Source: Duganella callida (GTDB lineage Bacteria; Pseudomonadota; Gammaproteobacteria; Burkholderiales; Burkholderiaceae_D). Taken from it: a stretch of 64,000 bases of DNA. The translations under genes were made by a program, and so were the position numbers. Shown here in pieces: positions 45,190-53,127 of this stretch. The notes beneath the pieces were generated by a model. That model did no database searches and was not told where the DNA came from. It saw nothing but the letters and a program-made list of their open reading frames with translations. The stretch spans positions 16,334-80,333 of the forward strand of contig NZ_SPVG01000185.1 in assembly GCF_004614165.1 (NCBI RefSeq), given 5' to 3'. Position 1 is the stretch's first letter. Each line of letters starts with the position of its first letter.

Positions 45190-45576
45190 ATGATGGCGAT
45201 CGATTTCGCGAGCCTGCGGCAATTGGCCGAGCAATCAGCGGCGACTAGCAAACCATGCAGCTGCGCCGATGCGCGCATGCTGGCCTGGCAGCCCATGCCG
45301 CTGGCGCTGGAACTGGAGCTGGAGCAGTTTGAAGAAGTCGGCACGCTGGTGGAAGACCCGTTCGACGAGCCGACCTTCAAGGAATACCATCCCGGCGCCA
45401 CCCGCCTCGACAGCGACGACGCCCCGATCGCGCCGCGCTACTATCCCGCCAACCGCAGCCAGCTGCTGCGCTGCGTAAAATGCGGCCGCCACTACCTGCG
45501 CTACACCGAGGGCGGCGGCTACTTCACCGAGCTACGCATCCGCGCCCTGCAGCCGCACCTGCTGGCGGATGCCTGA
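45190..45576 (+). CDS. Conserved hypothetical protein with Cys motifs
   Basis: 128 residues, no known domain recognised. CSC at 23-25 and CVKCGRHYLRYTEGGGYFTE near 94-113 could form a small metal-binding or redox site; a stretch of alternating Leu/Glu (ALELELEQFEEVG) lies between. ATG-ATG start at 45190 with GAGGGAG upstream. It lies 86 bp before the TusA-like gene and could lead that operon, but the gap contains a repeat remnant, so this is uncertain. Confidence 0.65.
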   Translation: MMAIDFASLRQLAEQSAATSKPCSCADARMLAWQPMPLALELELEQFEEVGTLVEDPFDEPTFKEYHPGATRLDSDDAPIAPRYYPANRSQLLRCVKCGRHYLRYTEGGGYFTELRIRALQPHLLADA

Positions 45577-45579
45577 AGA

Positions 45580-45600
45580 GTCGGCTCTGACCCCGATGGG
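45580..45600. repeat. Possible remnant of the CCGGGGTCAG repeat
   Basis: A single arm end CTGACCCCGA at 45587-45596 matches the outer end of the two palindromes, without a partner arm. It could be a decayed copy or chance. Confidence 0.3.
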
Positions 45601-45662
45601 CTATTGCTACGCTGCCGCGCCATGCCGTAGACTAATCAAATATTAATATTGAGTTTTTGCAC

Positions 45663-45908
45663 ATGGCCGACCTGTACAGCACACCGCCCGCTCACGACCA
45701 GGAATGGGATGCCGGCGATCTCGCTTGCGGCGAGCTGGTGCTGGAATTGCGCCGCCGCGTGCGTGCCGCGCCGGGGCAGGTGTTCAAGGTGATCGCGCTC
45801 GATCCCGGCGCGCCTTCGGACTTGCCGGCCTGGTGCGGCATGACCGGCCATCAGCTCATCGCCCAGGATCTCGACGCCAAGGCCTACTGGATTCGCGCCA
45901 AGTCCTGA
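45663..45908 (+). CDS. TusA-like sulfur-carrier protein
   Basis: 81 residues from the ATG at 45663 (a TTG at 45657 is possible; neither has a strong Shine-Dalgarno). TusA fold: WDAGDLACGELVLELRRRV with Cys22 at the position of the sulfur-carrying cysteine (usual CPxP replaced by CGEL), and DLPAWCGMTGHQLIAQ with Cys58. TusA proteins carry sulfane sulfur to thiouridine, Moco or oxidation pathways. First gene of a tight series; the N-terminal domain of the MetE fusion at 48809 is a paralogue. Confidence 0.75.
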   Translation: MADLYSTPPAHDQEWDAGDLACGELVLELRRRVRAAPGQVFKVIALDPGAPSDLPAWCGMTGHQLIAQDLDAKAYWIRAKS

Positions 45909-45938
45909 CTTTTCGACCGTCCCACCCTAGGAGATATC

Positions 45939-46304
45939 ATGTCCGGAAAATTTCTCGTCAACCTCACCAGCGGTCTCGATAACACCGACAAGGCCACCGT
46001 CGCCTTCGTGGTGGCCAACGCCGCTGTCGCCTCCGATAAGGAAGTGGTGGTGTTCCTGTCCACCGAAGCCGTACGCCTGTCGCAACTGGGCGTGGCCGAT
46101 GCGGTCCACGAAGAAGGCTTCGCGCCGCTGAAAGAGCTGATGACCAACTTCGCCGCCGCCGGCGGCCGCATGTTCGTCTGCTCGCCATGCTTCAAGAAGC
46201 GTGCGCTCGATGAAAACGCGCTGGTCCCCGGCGCGGCCGTGGTCGGCGGTGCCAAGCTGGTCGAGTTCATGACCACCAGCGAATGCCCGAGCGTCAGCTA
46301 CTAA
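45939..46304 (+). CDS. DsrE-family protein with CxxC
   Basis: 121 residues. DsrE/DsrF-like fold: KFLVNLTSGLDNTDKATVAF, VVVFLSTEAVRL, and MFVCSPCFKKRA with Cys81 and Cys84, the usual active-site position; a third Cys116 lies in SECPS. Family members bind persulfide sulfur and pass it to or from TusA. It follows the TusA-like gene by 30 bp, supporting a sulfur-relay pair. Confidence 0.85.
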   Translation: MSGKFLVNLTSGLDNTDKATVAFVVANAAVASDKEVVVFLSTEAVRLSQLGVADAVHEEGFAPLKELMTNFAAAGGRMFVCSPCFKKRALDENALVPGAAVVGGAKLVEFMTTSECPSVSY

Positions 46305-46319
46305 TCGATAAGGAATAAC

Positions 46320-47201
46320 ATGACCGCACCCAAACGCCGCCAACTCATCAGGGCCGGCGCGCTGGCCGCCGTGGCGCTGAGCAGCGCCGCACCGGTGTTC
46401 GCGCAAACCAAACGCAAGCTGCGCTTCGGCGTCGGCCCGCTGCTGCCGACCGCGGAAGACACCAAGAAAGCCTACAACGCCTTCTTCGCCCATCTGGCCA
46501 AGGAGCTGGGCGTCGATTATGAACTGCACGCCACCACCGACTGGGCCGGCATGGCCGTCGCCATGGGCTCGGGCCAGCTGGACCTGGCGTGGATGGGGCC
46601 ATGGGGTTACATCATCGCCAACAACAGCACCGGTTGCACCGCGCTGGCCACCGTCAAGTACGACGAAAAGCCGATCTACCACGCGATCATCATCGGCAAG
46701 CCGGACCTGAAGGTGAACAAGTTCCCCGACGATACCAAGGGCCTGAGCATCTCCTTCGCCGACGTCGGCTCGACCTCCGGCTGGCTGATCCCGAGCTGGT
46801 ATGCCAAGGAGGTATGGAAGATCGATCCCAAGACCTACTGGAAATACAGCGAGGGCGCGACCCACGGCGCCAATGAAATGGCGGTGCAGGCGGGCCAGGC
46901 CGACATGGCCACCGACTTCGACCGCAACCGCAATGCGATGATCGAATCGGGCAAGGTCAAGCCGAACGCCAACAAGATCCTGTGGACCTCGGACCCGCTG
47001 CCGAACGACGCCATCGCCGTGCCCAAGGGCACCGCACCGGCGCTGATCGCGCAGATCCAGAAGATCCTGACCTCGATCACCGTCGAGCAGGCCAAAACGC
47101 TGCTGCCTAACCACTACACCGGTTTCGTCGCCGCCACGCACGCCGACTATGCCTCGATCGAAAAAGCCGGCCTTGCGCTGGGCAAGCTGAAGAAGGCCTG
47201 A
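46320..47201 (+). CDS. PhnD-type ABC transporter substrate-binding protein
   Basis: 293 residues. Signal MTAPKRRQLIRAGALAAVAL to PVFA has a twin-arginine-like KRRQLI start. The type II binding-protein fold shows LRFGVGPLLPTAEDTKKAY, LDLAWMGPWGYI and the anion-binding ADVGSTSGWLIPS loop characteristic of the phosphonate/phosphite/phosphate group. Its real ligand may be another oxyanion or an organic sulfur compound. Followed 1 bp later by the permease gene. Confidence 0.88.
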   Translation: MTAPKRRQLIRAGALAAVALSSAAPVFAQTKRKLRFGVGPLLPTAEDTKKAYNAFFAHLAKELGVDYELHATTDWAGMAVAMGSGQLDLAWMGPWGYIIANNSTGCTALATVKYDEKPIYHAIIIGKPDLKVNKFPDDTKGLSISFADVGSTSGWLIPSWYAKEVWKIDPKTYWKYSEGATHGANEMAVQAGQADMATDFDRNRNAMIESGKVKPNANKILWTSDPLPNDAIAVPKGTAPALIAQIQKILTSITVEQAKTLLPNHYTGFVAATHADYASIEKAGLALGKLKKA

Positions 47202-47202
47202 T

Positions 47203-48045
47203 GTGAGCAAGCCGCCGTCGACGGCGGGCAGCGCGGCGGACGCAGTGCAGGCCGCGCTGCAACGCCAGCTGGCCGCGCGCGCCAGCCCCGCCCGCCGGCT
47301 GCGTCTGGCGGCCATCCTCATCGTGCTGGCCGCCGTGTATGGCCTGTGCTGGCGCTACGCCCAGGTGGATTTGTTCAAGCTGGCGCAAGGTCTGCCCAAG
47401 CTGGGCCACTGGCTGGCGCAAGCCTGGCCGCTGACGCTGGCCGAATTGCCGCTGTTCGCCGAACGCATGGGCGAAACGATGGCGATGGCGCTGCTCGGTA
47501 CCACCGTCGCCGCGCTGCTGGCGCTGCCGATGGCGGTGCTGGCCAGCCGCAATATCACGCCGTTCCCGCAACTGTATTACCCGGCGCGCTGGCTGCTGAA
47601 TGGCTTGCGCGGCATCGATTCCTTCGTGTTCGCGCTGCTGTTCGTGGCGGCCGTCGGCCTGGGGCCGTTCGCCGGCGTGCTGGGCATCGCGCTGCACACC
47701 TGGGGCAGCGCCGCCAAGCTGTTCGCCGACCATATCGAAAACGCCGGCACCGGCCCGCTGGAGGCGGTGCGCAGCACCGGCGCCGCGCGCATGACGGCCA
47801 TCGTCTACGCGTTGCTGCCGGACCTGCTGCCGGTGCTGCTGTCCACCACCCTGTTCTGGTGGGAGTTCAACGTGCGCGCCTCCACCGTGCTGGGCGTGGT
47901 CGGCGCCGGCGGCATCGGCCTGGAACTGAAGAACAGCATGGATCTGCTGGACTTCTCGCGCCTGTTTACCATCATCGCGCTGATCCTGATCGTGGTGACG
48001 CTGCTGGACCAGATCAGCGGCTGGCTGAGAAAGAAGCTGGTATGA
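47203..48045 (+). CDS. PhnE-type ABC transporter permease
   Basis: 280 residues from GTG at 47203. Six membrane helices, the first at about 35-55; the EAA loop is present as VRSTGAARMTAIVYALLPDL and helices EFNVRASTVLGVVGAGGIGL are typical of PhnE. It forms the membrane channel with PhnD and PhnC partners. It overlaps the ATPase gene by 4 bp (ATGA). Confidence 0.9.
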   Translation: MSKPPSTAGSAADAVQAALQRQLAARASPARRLRLAAILIVLAAVYGLCWRYAQVDLFKLAQGLPKLGHWLAQAWPLTLAELPLFAERMGETMAMALLGTTVAALLALPMAVLASRNITPFPQLYYPARWLLNGLRGIDSFVFALLFVAAVGLGPFAGVLGIALHTWGSAAKLFADHIENAGTGPLEAVRSTGAARMTAIVYALLPDLLPVLLSTTLFWWEFNVRASTVLGVVGAGGIGLELKNSMDLLDFSRLFTIIALILIVVTLLDQISGWLRKKLV

Positions 48046-48791
48046 CGCCGCTGTTCGAAGTGCACCATGCGCGCAAGAGCTACGCCGGCCGCGTGGCGCT
48101 GGACGACGCCAGCTTCCGCCTCGCGCGCGGCGAGATGCTGGCGGTGCTCGGTTCCAGCGGCGCCGGCAAGACCACCTTGTTCCGCTGTCTGGCCGGCCTG
48201 GCGACGCTGGACGCCGGCAACGCGCTGCTGCATGGCGAGGACGTGGCGCGCCTGCGCGGCCGCCAACGCCGCCGCATCGCAGTCGTATTCCAGCAATTCA
48301 ATCTGGTCAACCGTCTGAGCGCACTGGATAACGTGCTGGCCGGCCGCCTCGGTTATGTGCCGGCCTGGCGCGGCTGGCTGCGCCGCTTCAGCCGCGACGA
48401 CATCCGCCTCGCGCTCGAATGCCTGGACCGCGTCGGCCTGCTCGACCACGCCGGCCAGCGCGCCGATGCGCTGTCCGGCGGCCAGCAGCAGCGCGTGGCG
48501 ATCGCGCGCGCACTGGCGCAGCAGCCCGACCTGATCATCGCCGATGAGCCGGTGGCCAGCCTCGACCCGCACACCGGCGCCGGCATCATGGCGCTGCTGT
48601 CGTCCATCTGTCATGATGGCGCAGGTGGCATCGCGGTGATCTGCAGCCTGCACCAGCCGGAACTGGCGCGCCGTCATGCCGACCGCATCGTCGGCCTGCG
48701 CGCCGGCCGCATCGCGTTCGATGTGGCGGCGGCCGATTGCGCCGAATCGGCGCTGCAGCAACTGTACGGCGGCGCCAGTCTCGCCGCCTGA
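48042..48791 (+). CDS. PhnC-type ABC transporter ATP-binding protein
   Basis: 249 residues. Walker [18 protein letters not shown]-loop [19 protein letters not shown], signature [20 protein letters not shown], Walker [14 protein letters not shown] and an H-loop [16 protein letters not shown]. The length and VNRL segment match PhnC-like importers. Energises uptake by the PhnD/E partners. No phn C-P lyase genes are nearby. Confidence 0.92.
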   Translation: MTPLFEVHHARKSYAGRVALDDASFRLARGEMLAVLGSSGAGKTTLFRCLAGLATLDAGNALLHGEDVARLRGRQRRRIAVVFQQFNLVNRLSALDNVLAGRLGYVPAWRGWLRRFSRDDIRLALECLDRVGLLDHAGQRADALSGGQQQRVAIARALAQQPDLIIADEPVASLDPHTGAGIMALLSSICHDGAGGIAVICSLHQPELARRHADRIVGLRAGRIAFDVAAADCAESALQQLYGGASLAA

Positions 48792-48808
48792 AACAAACGG
48801 AGAATTCC

Positions 48809-50335
48809 ATGACCAGTCCCTTCATTTACCCGCAGCAGCCCGACGTCAGCTTTGACGGCGGCGATCTCGATTGCGGCAACGGCCTGCTGCTGCTGATACG
48901 CCGCCACATCGATCCGCTCGAGCGCGGCGGCCTGCTGGAGATACGTTCCACCGAGATCTCGGTGGACGAAGATCTGCCGGCCTGGTGCCGCATGACCGGC
49001 AACGAGCTGGTGTCCTTTCTGAAGGAAGGCAGGCAGCGCAGCTTCCTGGTCTGCAAGGGCCAGCTGAATGAGCGCCGCGCGCCGTCCGCGCCGCAGCCGG
49101 CGCAGCGCGGCGGCATCGAGCTGGTGTCGGTCAAGCCGCTGACGGTGTTCCCGGCACCGGCGCCCGCAGCGGCGATCCGGCCGCTGTCGGTGATGGGTAT
49201 CGGCAGCTGGCCGCGGCCACGCTGGATGCTGCAGGCGGTGCACGAGCACATGGAAGGGCGCCTCGACGAAGCGGCTTTCCACGCCACCGCCGACGACGCG
49301 GTCAGCCTGGCCATCAACGCCCAGCTGCGCGCCGGCGCGGACGTGGTCAGCGACGGCGAGCAGCGCCGCGACAGCTATTCCAGCTTCGTCGCCTCGCGCC
49401 TCGACAATTGCCAGCTGATTCCATTGACCGACCTGCTGCCGCTGGTCGACGATCCCGAGGAATTCGAACGCGAACTGCGCGCGCTGGACGTGCCGGCCGG
49501 CGATGTGCGCCATCCGGCGGTCTTCGGTCCGCTGGGCCGCAGCCGCGGCATCGCCGTGCACGAGGTGGATTATGCGCGCGCGCTGACCCGGGCGCCGGTC
49601 AAGGTGGCGCTGCCCGGCCCATACCTGCTGACGCGCACCATGTGGATGGAATGTATCTCCGACCGCGCCTACGACAACCGCGAAGACCTGGCGCGCGATA
49701 TCGTGCGCGTGCTGCGCGAGGAGATCGCCTGCCTGCTCGCCTCCGGCGCGGCGCTGGTGCAGCTGGATGAGCCGGTGCTGTCGGAAGTGGTGTTCAGCGG
49801 TCCCGCCACGCAGCGCAGCTTCATGTGCGGCGCCTTGTCGGAGAAGGGCGACAGCGCGGTGGAACTGGCGTTCGCGCGCGACCTGGTGAACGCCGTGGTG
49901 GCCGGCTTCCCGCGCGAGCGCATCGCGCTGCATATGTGCCGCGGCAACTGGACCGCCGACGAATCCAAGGCGCTGTCGGGCAACTACAAGCCGCTGGTCG
50001 ATACGCTGGGCCAGATGAAGGTCGGCACCCTGTTCCTGGAACTGTGCACGCCGCGCGCGGGCGAGATGGAGATCCTGACCTCGCTGCCGGACGACATCCG
50101 CATCGGCGTCGGCGCCTGCAACCAGAAGCACGCGCACGTGGAAACCGTCGACCACGTGGTGGCCCACGCCGAGCATGCGATCCAGCTGTTCGGCGCCCGG
50201 CGCGTGCTGCTGACGCCGGACTGCGGCTTCGCCACCTTTGCCGACAATCCGCTCAACTCGGCCGCGGTGGCGGAAGCCAAGCTGGCGGTACTGGCGCAGG
50301 CCGCACGCATCCTGCGCGAGCGCCACGGTGTCTGA
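48809..50335 (+). CDS. TusA-like domain fused to core MetE methyltransferase
   Basis: 508 residues from the ATG at 48809. Residues 10-90 are TusA-like (GGDLDCGNGLLLLIRRH, Cys22; EDLPAWCRMTGNELVSFL, Cys60; a further Cys82). After a linker, 125-508 form a single B12-independent methionine-synthase barrel: VMGIGSWPRPRWM, SDGEQRRDSYSSF, VQLDEPVL. All four zinc ligands of MetE are in place: H375 and C377 (LHMCRGNW), E411 (FLELCTP) and C472 (TPDCGFAT). The N-terminal MetE barrel is missing, as in core-MetE proteins. A thiol methyltransferase fed by a built-in sulfur carrier is the direct reading; the real acceptor and methyl donor are unknown. Paralogous to the TusA gene at the head of the operon. 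Confidence 0.85.
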   Translation: MTSPFIYPQQPDVSFDGGDLDCGNGLLLLIRRHIDPLERGGLLEIRSTEISVDEDLPAWCRMTGNELVSFLKEGRQRSFLVCKGQLNERRAPSAPQPAQRGGIELVSVKPLTVFPAPAPAAAIRPLSVMGIGSWPRPRWMLQAVHEHMEGRLDEAAFHATADDAVSLAINAQLRAGADVVSDGEQRRDSYSSFVASRLDNCQLIPLTDLLPLVDDPEEFERELRALDVPAGDVRHPAVFGPLGRSRGIAVHEVDYARALTRAPVKVALPGPYLLTRTMWMECISDRAYDNREDLARDIVRVLREEIACLLASGAALVQLDEPVLSEVVFSGPATQRSFMCGALSEKGDSAVELAFARDLVNAVVAGFPRERIALHMCRGNWTADESKALSGNYKPLVDTLGQMKVGTLFLELCTPRAGEMEILTSLPDDIRIGVGACNQKHAHVETVDHVVAHAEHAIQLFGARRVLLTPDCGFATFADNPLNSAAVAEAKLAVLAQAARILRERHGV

Positions 50336-50336
50336 C

Positions 50337-50681
50337 ATGGACGCCCGGTTGGTGATCCTGCTGGAACGCGCCGCCACGGTGCCGGAGGCGCAGGCGGCGC
50401 TGCGCTATGCCGTCACGGCCGCCGCCATGGACGTGGCGGTTGAAGTGCACGCGGTCGGCGCCTCGGTGGCGTTGCTGCGCCGGGATCACGCCGATGCGGA
50501 CTGGCGGTCGGCGCTGGACGAACTGCTGGAGCTGGGCGCGCAGCTGTACGCCTGCCCGCACGCGCTGGCGGGGCAGGGCATGCGTCCGGAAGACCTGCGC
50601 GACGACGTGGCGGGCGTGCGCGGCGCGGCGTCGCTGCTGGCGGCCGGGCTGGCGCCGGGTGGCCGCTTCATGGTGTTCTGA
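50337..50681 (+). CDS. DsrE-like protein, single Cys
   Basis: 114 residues from the ATG at 50337, 1 bp after the MetE fusion. RLVILLERAATVPEAQAALR, DVAVEVHAVGASVALLRRDH and LYACPHALAGQG with Cys73 at the position of the DsrE active-site cysteine. The end is GAASLLAAGLAPGGRF. It is the second DsrE-like protein of the cluster and probably a sulfur acceptor or donor for the fusion protein; inference from neighbourhood. Confidence 0.7.
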   Translation: MDARLVILLERAATVPEAQAALRYAVTAAAMDVAVEVHAVGASVALLRRDHADADWRSALDELLELGAQLYACPHALAGQGMRPEDLRDDVAGVRGAASLLAAGLAPGGRFMVF

Positions 50682-50685
50682 GGCC

Positions 50686-51528
50686 ATGCGTAACAAGCGT
50701 TATTCCCGTCGCCAGCATTACCTCGAAACGATCCTGAACGTGGCCTTGCTGGGCGGCCACGTGTCGGCGCTGACTTATCATCTGGGCCTGCATGGACGGC
50801 TAGGTGTCACGCGCCACACGCTGGCGTTGCCGCCGGAGCGCCGCCTGTCGCAGCCGCTGAAGATCGCCTTTGCCTCCGACCTGCACGCCGGCCCCGCCAC
50901 CCATAAACGGATTTTCGACGACCTGTTCGCCGCCATCGCCGCCGAGCAGCCGGATTTGCTGCTGCTGGGCGGCGATTTCGTGACCGGGCCGGCACGCCAC
51001 GTGCGGCAGCTGTGTCCCGGCCTGGCGGCCTGCAATCCGCCGCTCGGCAAGTTCGGCGTGCTGGGCAACCATGACCTGTCCACCGATGAGGTGCTGATCA
51101 CGCGCCTGTTCGAGCAAGCCGGCGTGCGCATGCTGGTCAACCAGGCACACGCGCTGCCGGCGCCGTTCGCGCGGGTGTCGGTGTGCGGCATGGACGATCC
51201 CTGGACGGGCGAGCCCGATGGCGCGGCCACCTTCGCCGGCGCCGCCGACGTGCGCGTGCTGCTGATGCATGCGCCGGACGGCCTGCTGATGCTGAACGGC
51301 CAGCGCTTCGACCTGGGCTTCGCCGGCCACACGCACGGCGGCCAGATCGCACTGCGCGACGGCACGCCGCTGCACATGCCGCACGGACCCTTGTGCCGCC
51401 CCTATCACTACGGACGTTTCCCGCTGCGGGACAACGGCGAGCTGATCGTCAGCCGCGGCGTCGGTTGCAGCGGTATCCCGGTGCGCATCAACGCCGATCC
51501 GGAACTGGTGATCTGCACTGTGCAATAA
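50686..51528 (+). CDS. Metallophosphoesterase (YkuE/YaeI-like)
   Basis: 280 residues from the ATG at 50686. Binuclear metal motifs: FASDLHAGP, LLLGGDFV, LGNHDL, LLMHAPDG and FAGHTHGGQI. An N-terminal hydrophobic segment (LETILNVALLGGHVSALTYH) may anchor it to the membrane. Related enzymes hydrolyse phosphodiesters such as UDP-diacylglucosamine or phospholipid headgroups; substrate unknown. It starts 4 bp after the DsrE-like gene, so it probably belongs to the same transcript. Confidence 0.85.
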   Translation: MRNKRYSRRQHYLETILNVALLGGHVSALTYHLGLHGRLGVTRHTLALPPERRLSQPLKIAFASDLHAGPATHKRIFDDLFAAIAAEQPDLLLLGGDFVTGPARHVRQLCPGLAACNPPLGKFGVLGNHDLSTDEVLITRLFEQAGVRMLVNQAHALPAPFARVSVCGMDDPWTGEPDGAATFAGAADVRVLLMHAPDGLLMLNGQRFDLGFAGHTHGGQIALRDGTPLHMPHGPLCRPYHYGRFPLRDNGELIVSRGVGCSGIPVRINADPELVICTVQ

Positions 51529-51558
51529 TCACCGCATGAGGTTCGGGAAGGAGCTGAC

Positions 51559-52419
51559 ATGAACAAGCGCGCCTTACTGGTCATGCTGATGCCCGTTCTG
51601 GCGCACGCCGGCGGCCAGTTGGACATGGATGACGATGTGCCGGCGAAATTCGCGCTGCCACCGGGTGTGCGTCTGCTGGCCGACCAGTCATACGGCGCCG
51701 ATCCGCGCCAGCGTTACGATGTCTATGCGCCCGCCCATGCCGAGCGTGCGCGGGTGATCTTCATGGTGCACGGCGGCGCCTGGCGCGGCGGCGACAAGGC
51801 CAGTGCGCAGGTGGTGCAGAACAAGGTACTGCACTGGACCGCGCGCGGCGTCATCGTCGTCTCCGTCAATTACCGCATGCTGCCCGCCGCCAGCGTGGCG
51901 ACGCAGGCCGAGGATGTGGCGGGCGCCCTGGCGGCGGCGCAGGCCAATGCCGCGGCATGGGGCGGCGACCGCGCCGGATTCGTGCTGATGGGGCATTCGG
52001 CCGGCGCGCATCTGGTGGCGCTGCTGGCCTCCGCACCGGTGCTGGCAACCGCGCGCGGCGCGTCGCCGTGGCTGGGCACCGTGGCGCTGGACAGCGCGGC
52101 GATGGACGTCGGCGCGCTGATGGCGCAGCGTCACTTCCCTTTCTACGATCGTGTTTTCGGCGGCGATGTCGTCTACTGGAACAGTGTCTCGCCGCTGGCC
52201 CAGCTCAAGGCCGGCGGCGCGCCGCTGCTGGCGGTGTGTTCCACGCGCCGTAGCGATTCCTGTCCGCAGGCGCAAGCCTATGCCGGCCGCGCCAGCGCGC
52301 TCGGCATGCGGGTGCAGGTGCTGCCGCAAAATCTGACCCACCGCCAGATCAACCAAAACCTCGGCCAGCCGGGCGCCTATACCGATGCGGTGGACGCCTT
52401 CATCGCCAGCCTGCGCTAA
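51559..52419 (+). CDS. Alpha/beta hydrolase, exported
   Basis: 286 residues. Signal peptide MNKRALLVMLMPVLAHAG. Esterase/lipase fold with oxyanion HGG in FMVHGGAWRGG, nucleophile in LMGHSAGAHLVALLAS, aspartate near CSTRRSDSCPQ and histidine in NLTHRQIN. Two cysteines (CSTRRSDSC) may form a disulfide. Similar to kynurenine-formamidase/esterase-type hydrolases. It lies 30 bp after the phosphoesterase gene. Confidence 0.82.
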   Translation: MNKRALLVMLMPVLAHAGGQLDMDDDVPAKFALPPGVRLLADQSYGADPRQRYDVYAPAHAERARVIFMVHGGAWRGGDKASAQVVQNKVLHWTARGVIVVSVNYRMLPAASVATQAEDVAGALAAAQANAAAWGGDRAGFVLMGHSAGAHLVALLASAPVLATARGASPWLGTVALDSAAMDVGALMAQRHFPFYDRVFGGDVVYWNSVSPLAQLKAGGAPLLAVCSTRRSDSCPQAQAYAGRASALGMRVQVLPQNLTHRQINQNLGQPGAYTDAVDAFIASLR

Positions 52420-52542
52420 CACAGGCGGCGGCCGCGCACGATAGCTGTCGGCCTGGTCCTACACGGGCATGCTCCCGGCGCTGCTTACGTGCAGGTCAAC
52501 GGAAGAGCACAATGCCGGCTGTATCAAGAACCAAGCCAGAAT

Positions 52543-53127
52543 ATGAAAATCATCGACCAACGTTTTCTCGATTGCGATAACCGCTACTCCACCTTGCCTT
52601 GCCTGCTCGGCATCGTGGAAGTGGACGACGCCCCGCCGGCGGCGCTGCGCGCGCTCGATCGCCGTCTGTACGCGCTGCTGCCCGGCGTGAAGGACCAACG
52701 CGCGCTGGTGGGCCTGCGCTGCAACGATGTGCCGCAACTGGTGCAGACGGTGCAGCAGGTGGCGCTGGAACTGCGCCGCATCGCCTTCAATGAGGTCTCG
52801 ATCGGCTTCGTCGGCGTGGTGCCGCATATGCAGCGCCGCTACCGCCTGGTGCTGCCGTACAGTGTGAAGAACGCCGCGGCGCCGGCGCTGAAGATGGCGA
52901 CGCAGCTGGTGGATGCCCTGCTCAAGGGCCGTTCGTTCAATCTGCAAGCCGCCATTGCGCGCCTGCGCGCGCTGGCGGACCGGCGCAGCCAACCGCGCCA
53001 GCATCTGGTGCAAAGCGCCCGTAGCGCGCTGTCCGCGCTGGGCGACAAGGCGCGCCGTGCGGCGCGTGTCCGCTTGCTCGGCGCGGCGCTGCAACGAAGC
53101 TGCGGTTTTTTCGAAACGGCCGCTTAG
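52543..53127 (+). CDS. Orphan cyanophycin-synthetase N-terminal domain
   Basis: 194 residues from the ATG at 52543. The start MKIIDQRFLDCDNRYSTLPC and the middle DVPQLVQTVQQVALELRRIA, RYRLVLPYSVKNAAAPALKM parallel the N-domain of CphA, where LELQ helices and the yr.V..Y strand recur. The ATP-grasp and Mur-ligase domains of CphA are absent; the last 60 residues are Arg/Ala-rich. It may be a free-standing derivative or a remnant. The family call is from pattern only. Confidence 0.5.
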   Translation: MKIIDQRFLDCDNRYSTLPCLLGIVEVDDAPPAALRALDRRLYALLPGVKDQRALVGLRCNDVPQLVQTVQQVALELRRIAFNEVSIGFVGVVPHMQRRYRLVLPYSVKNAAAPALKMATQLVDALLKGRSFNLQAAIARLRALADRRSQPRQHLVQSARSALSALGDKARRAARVRLLGAALQRSCGFFETAA

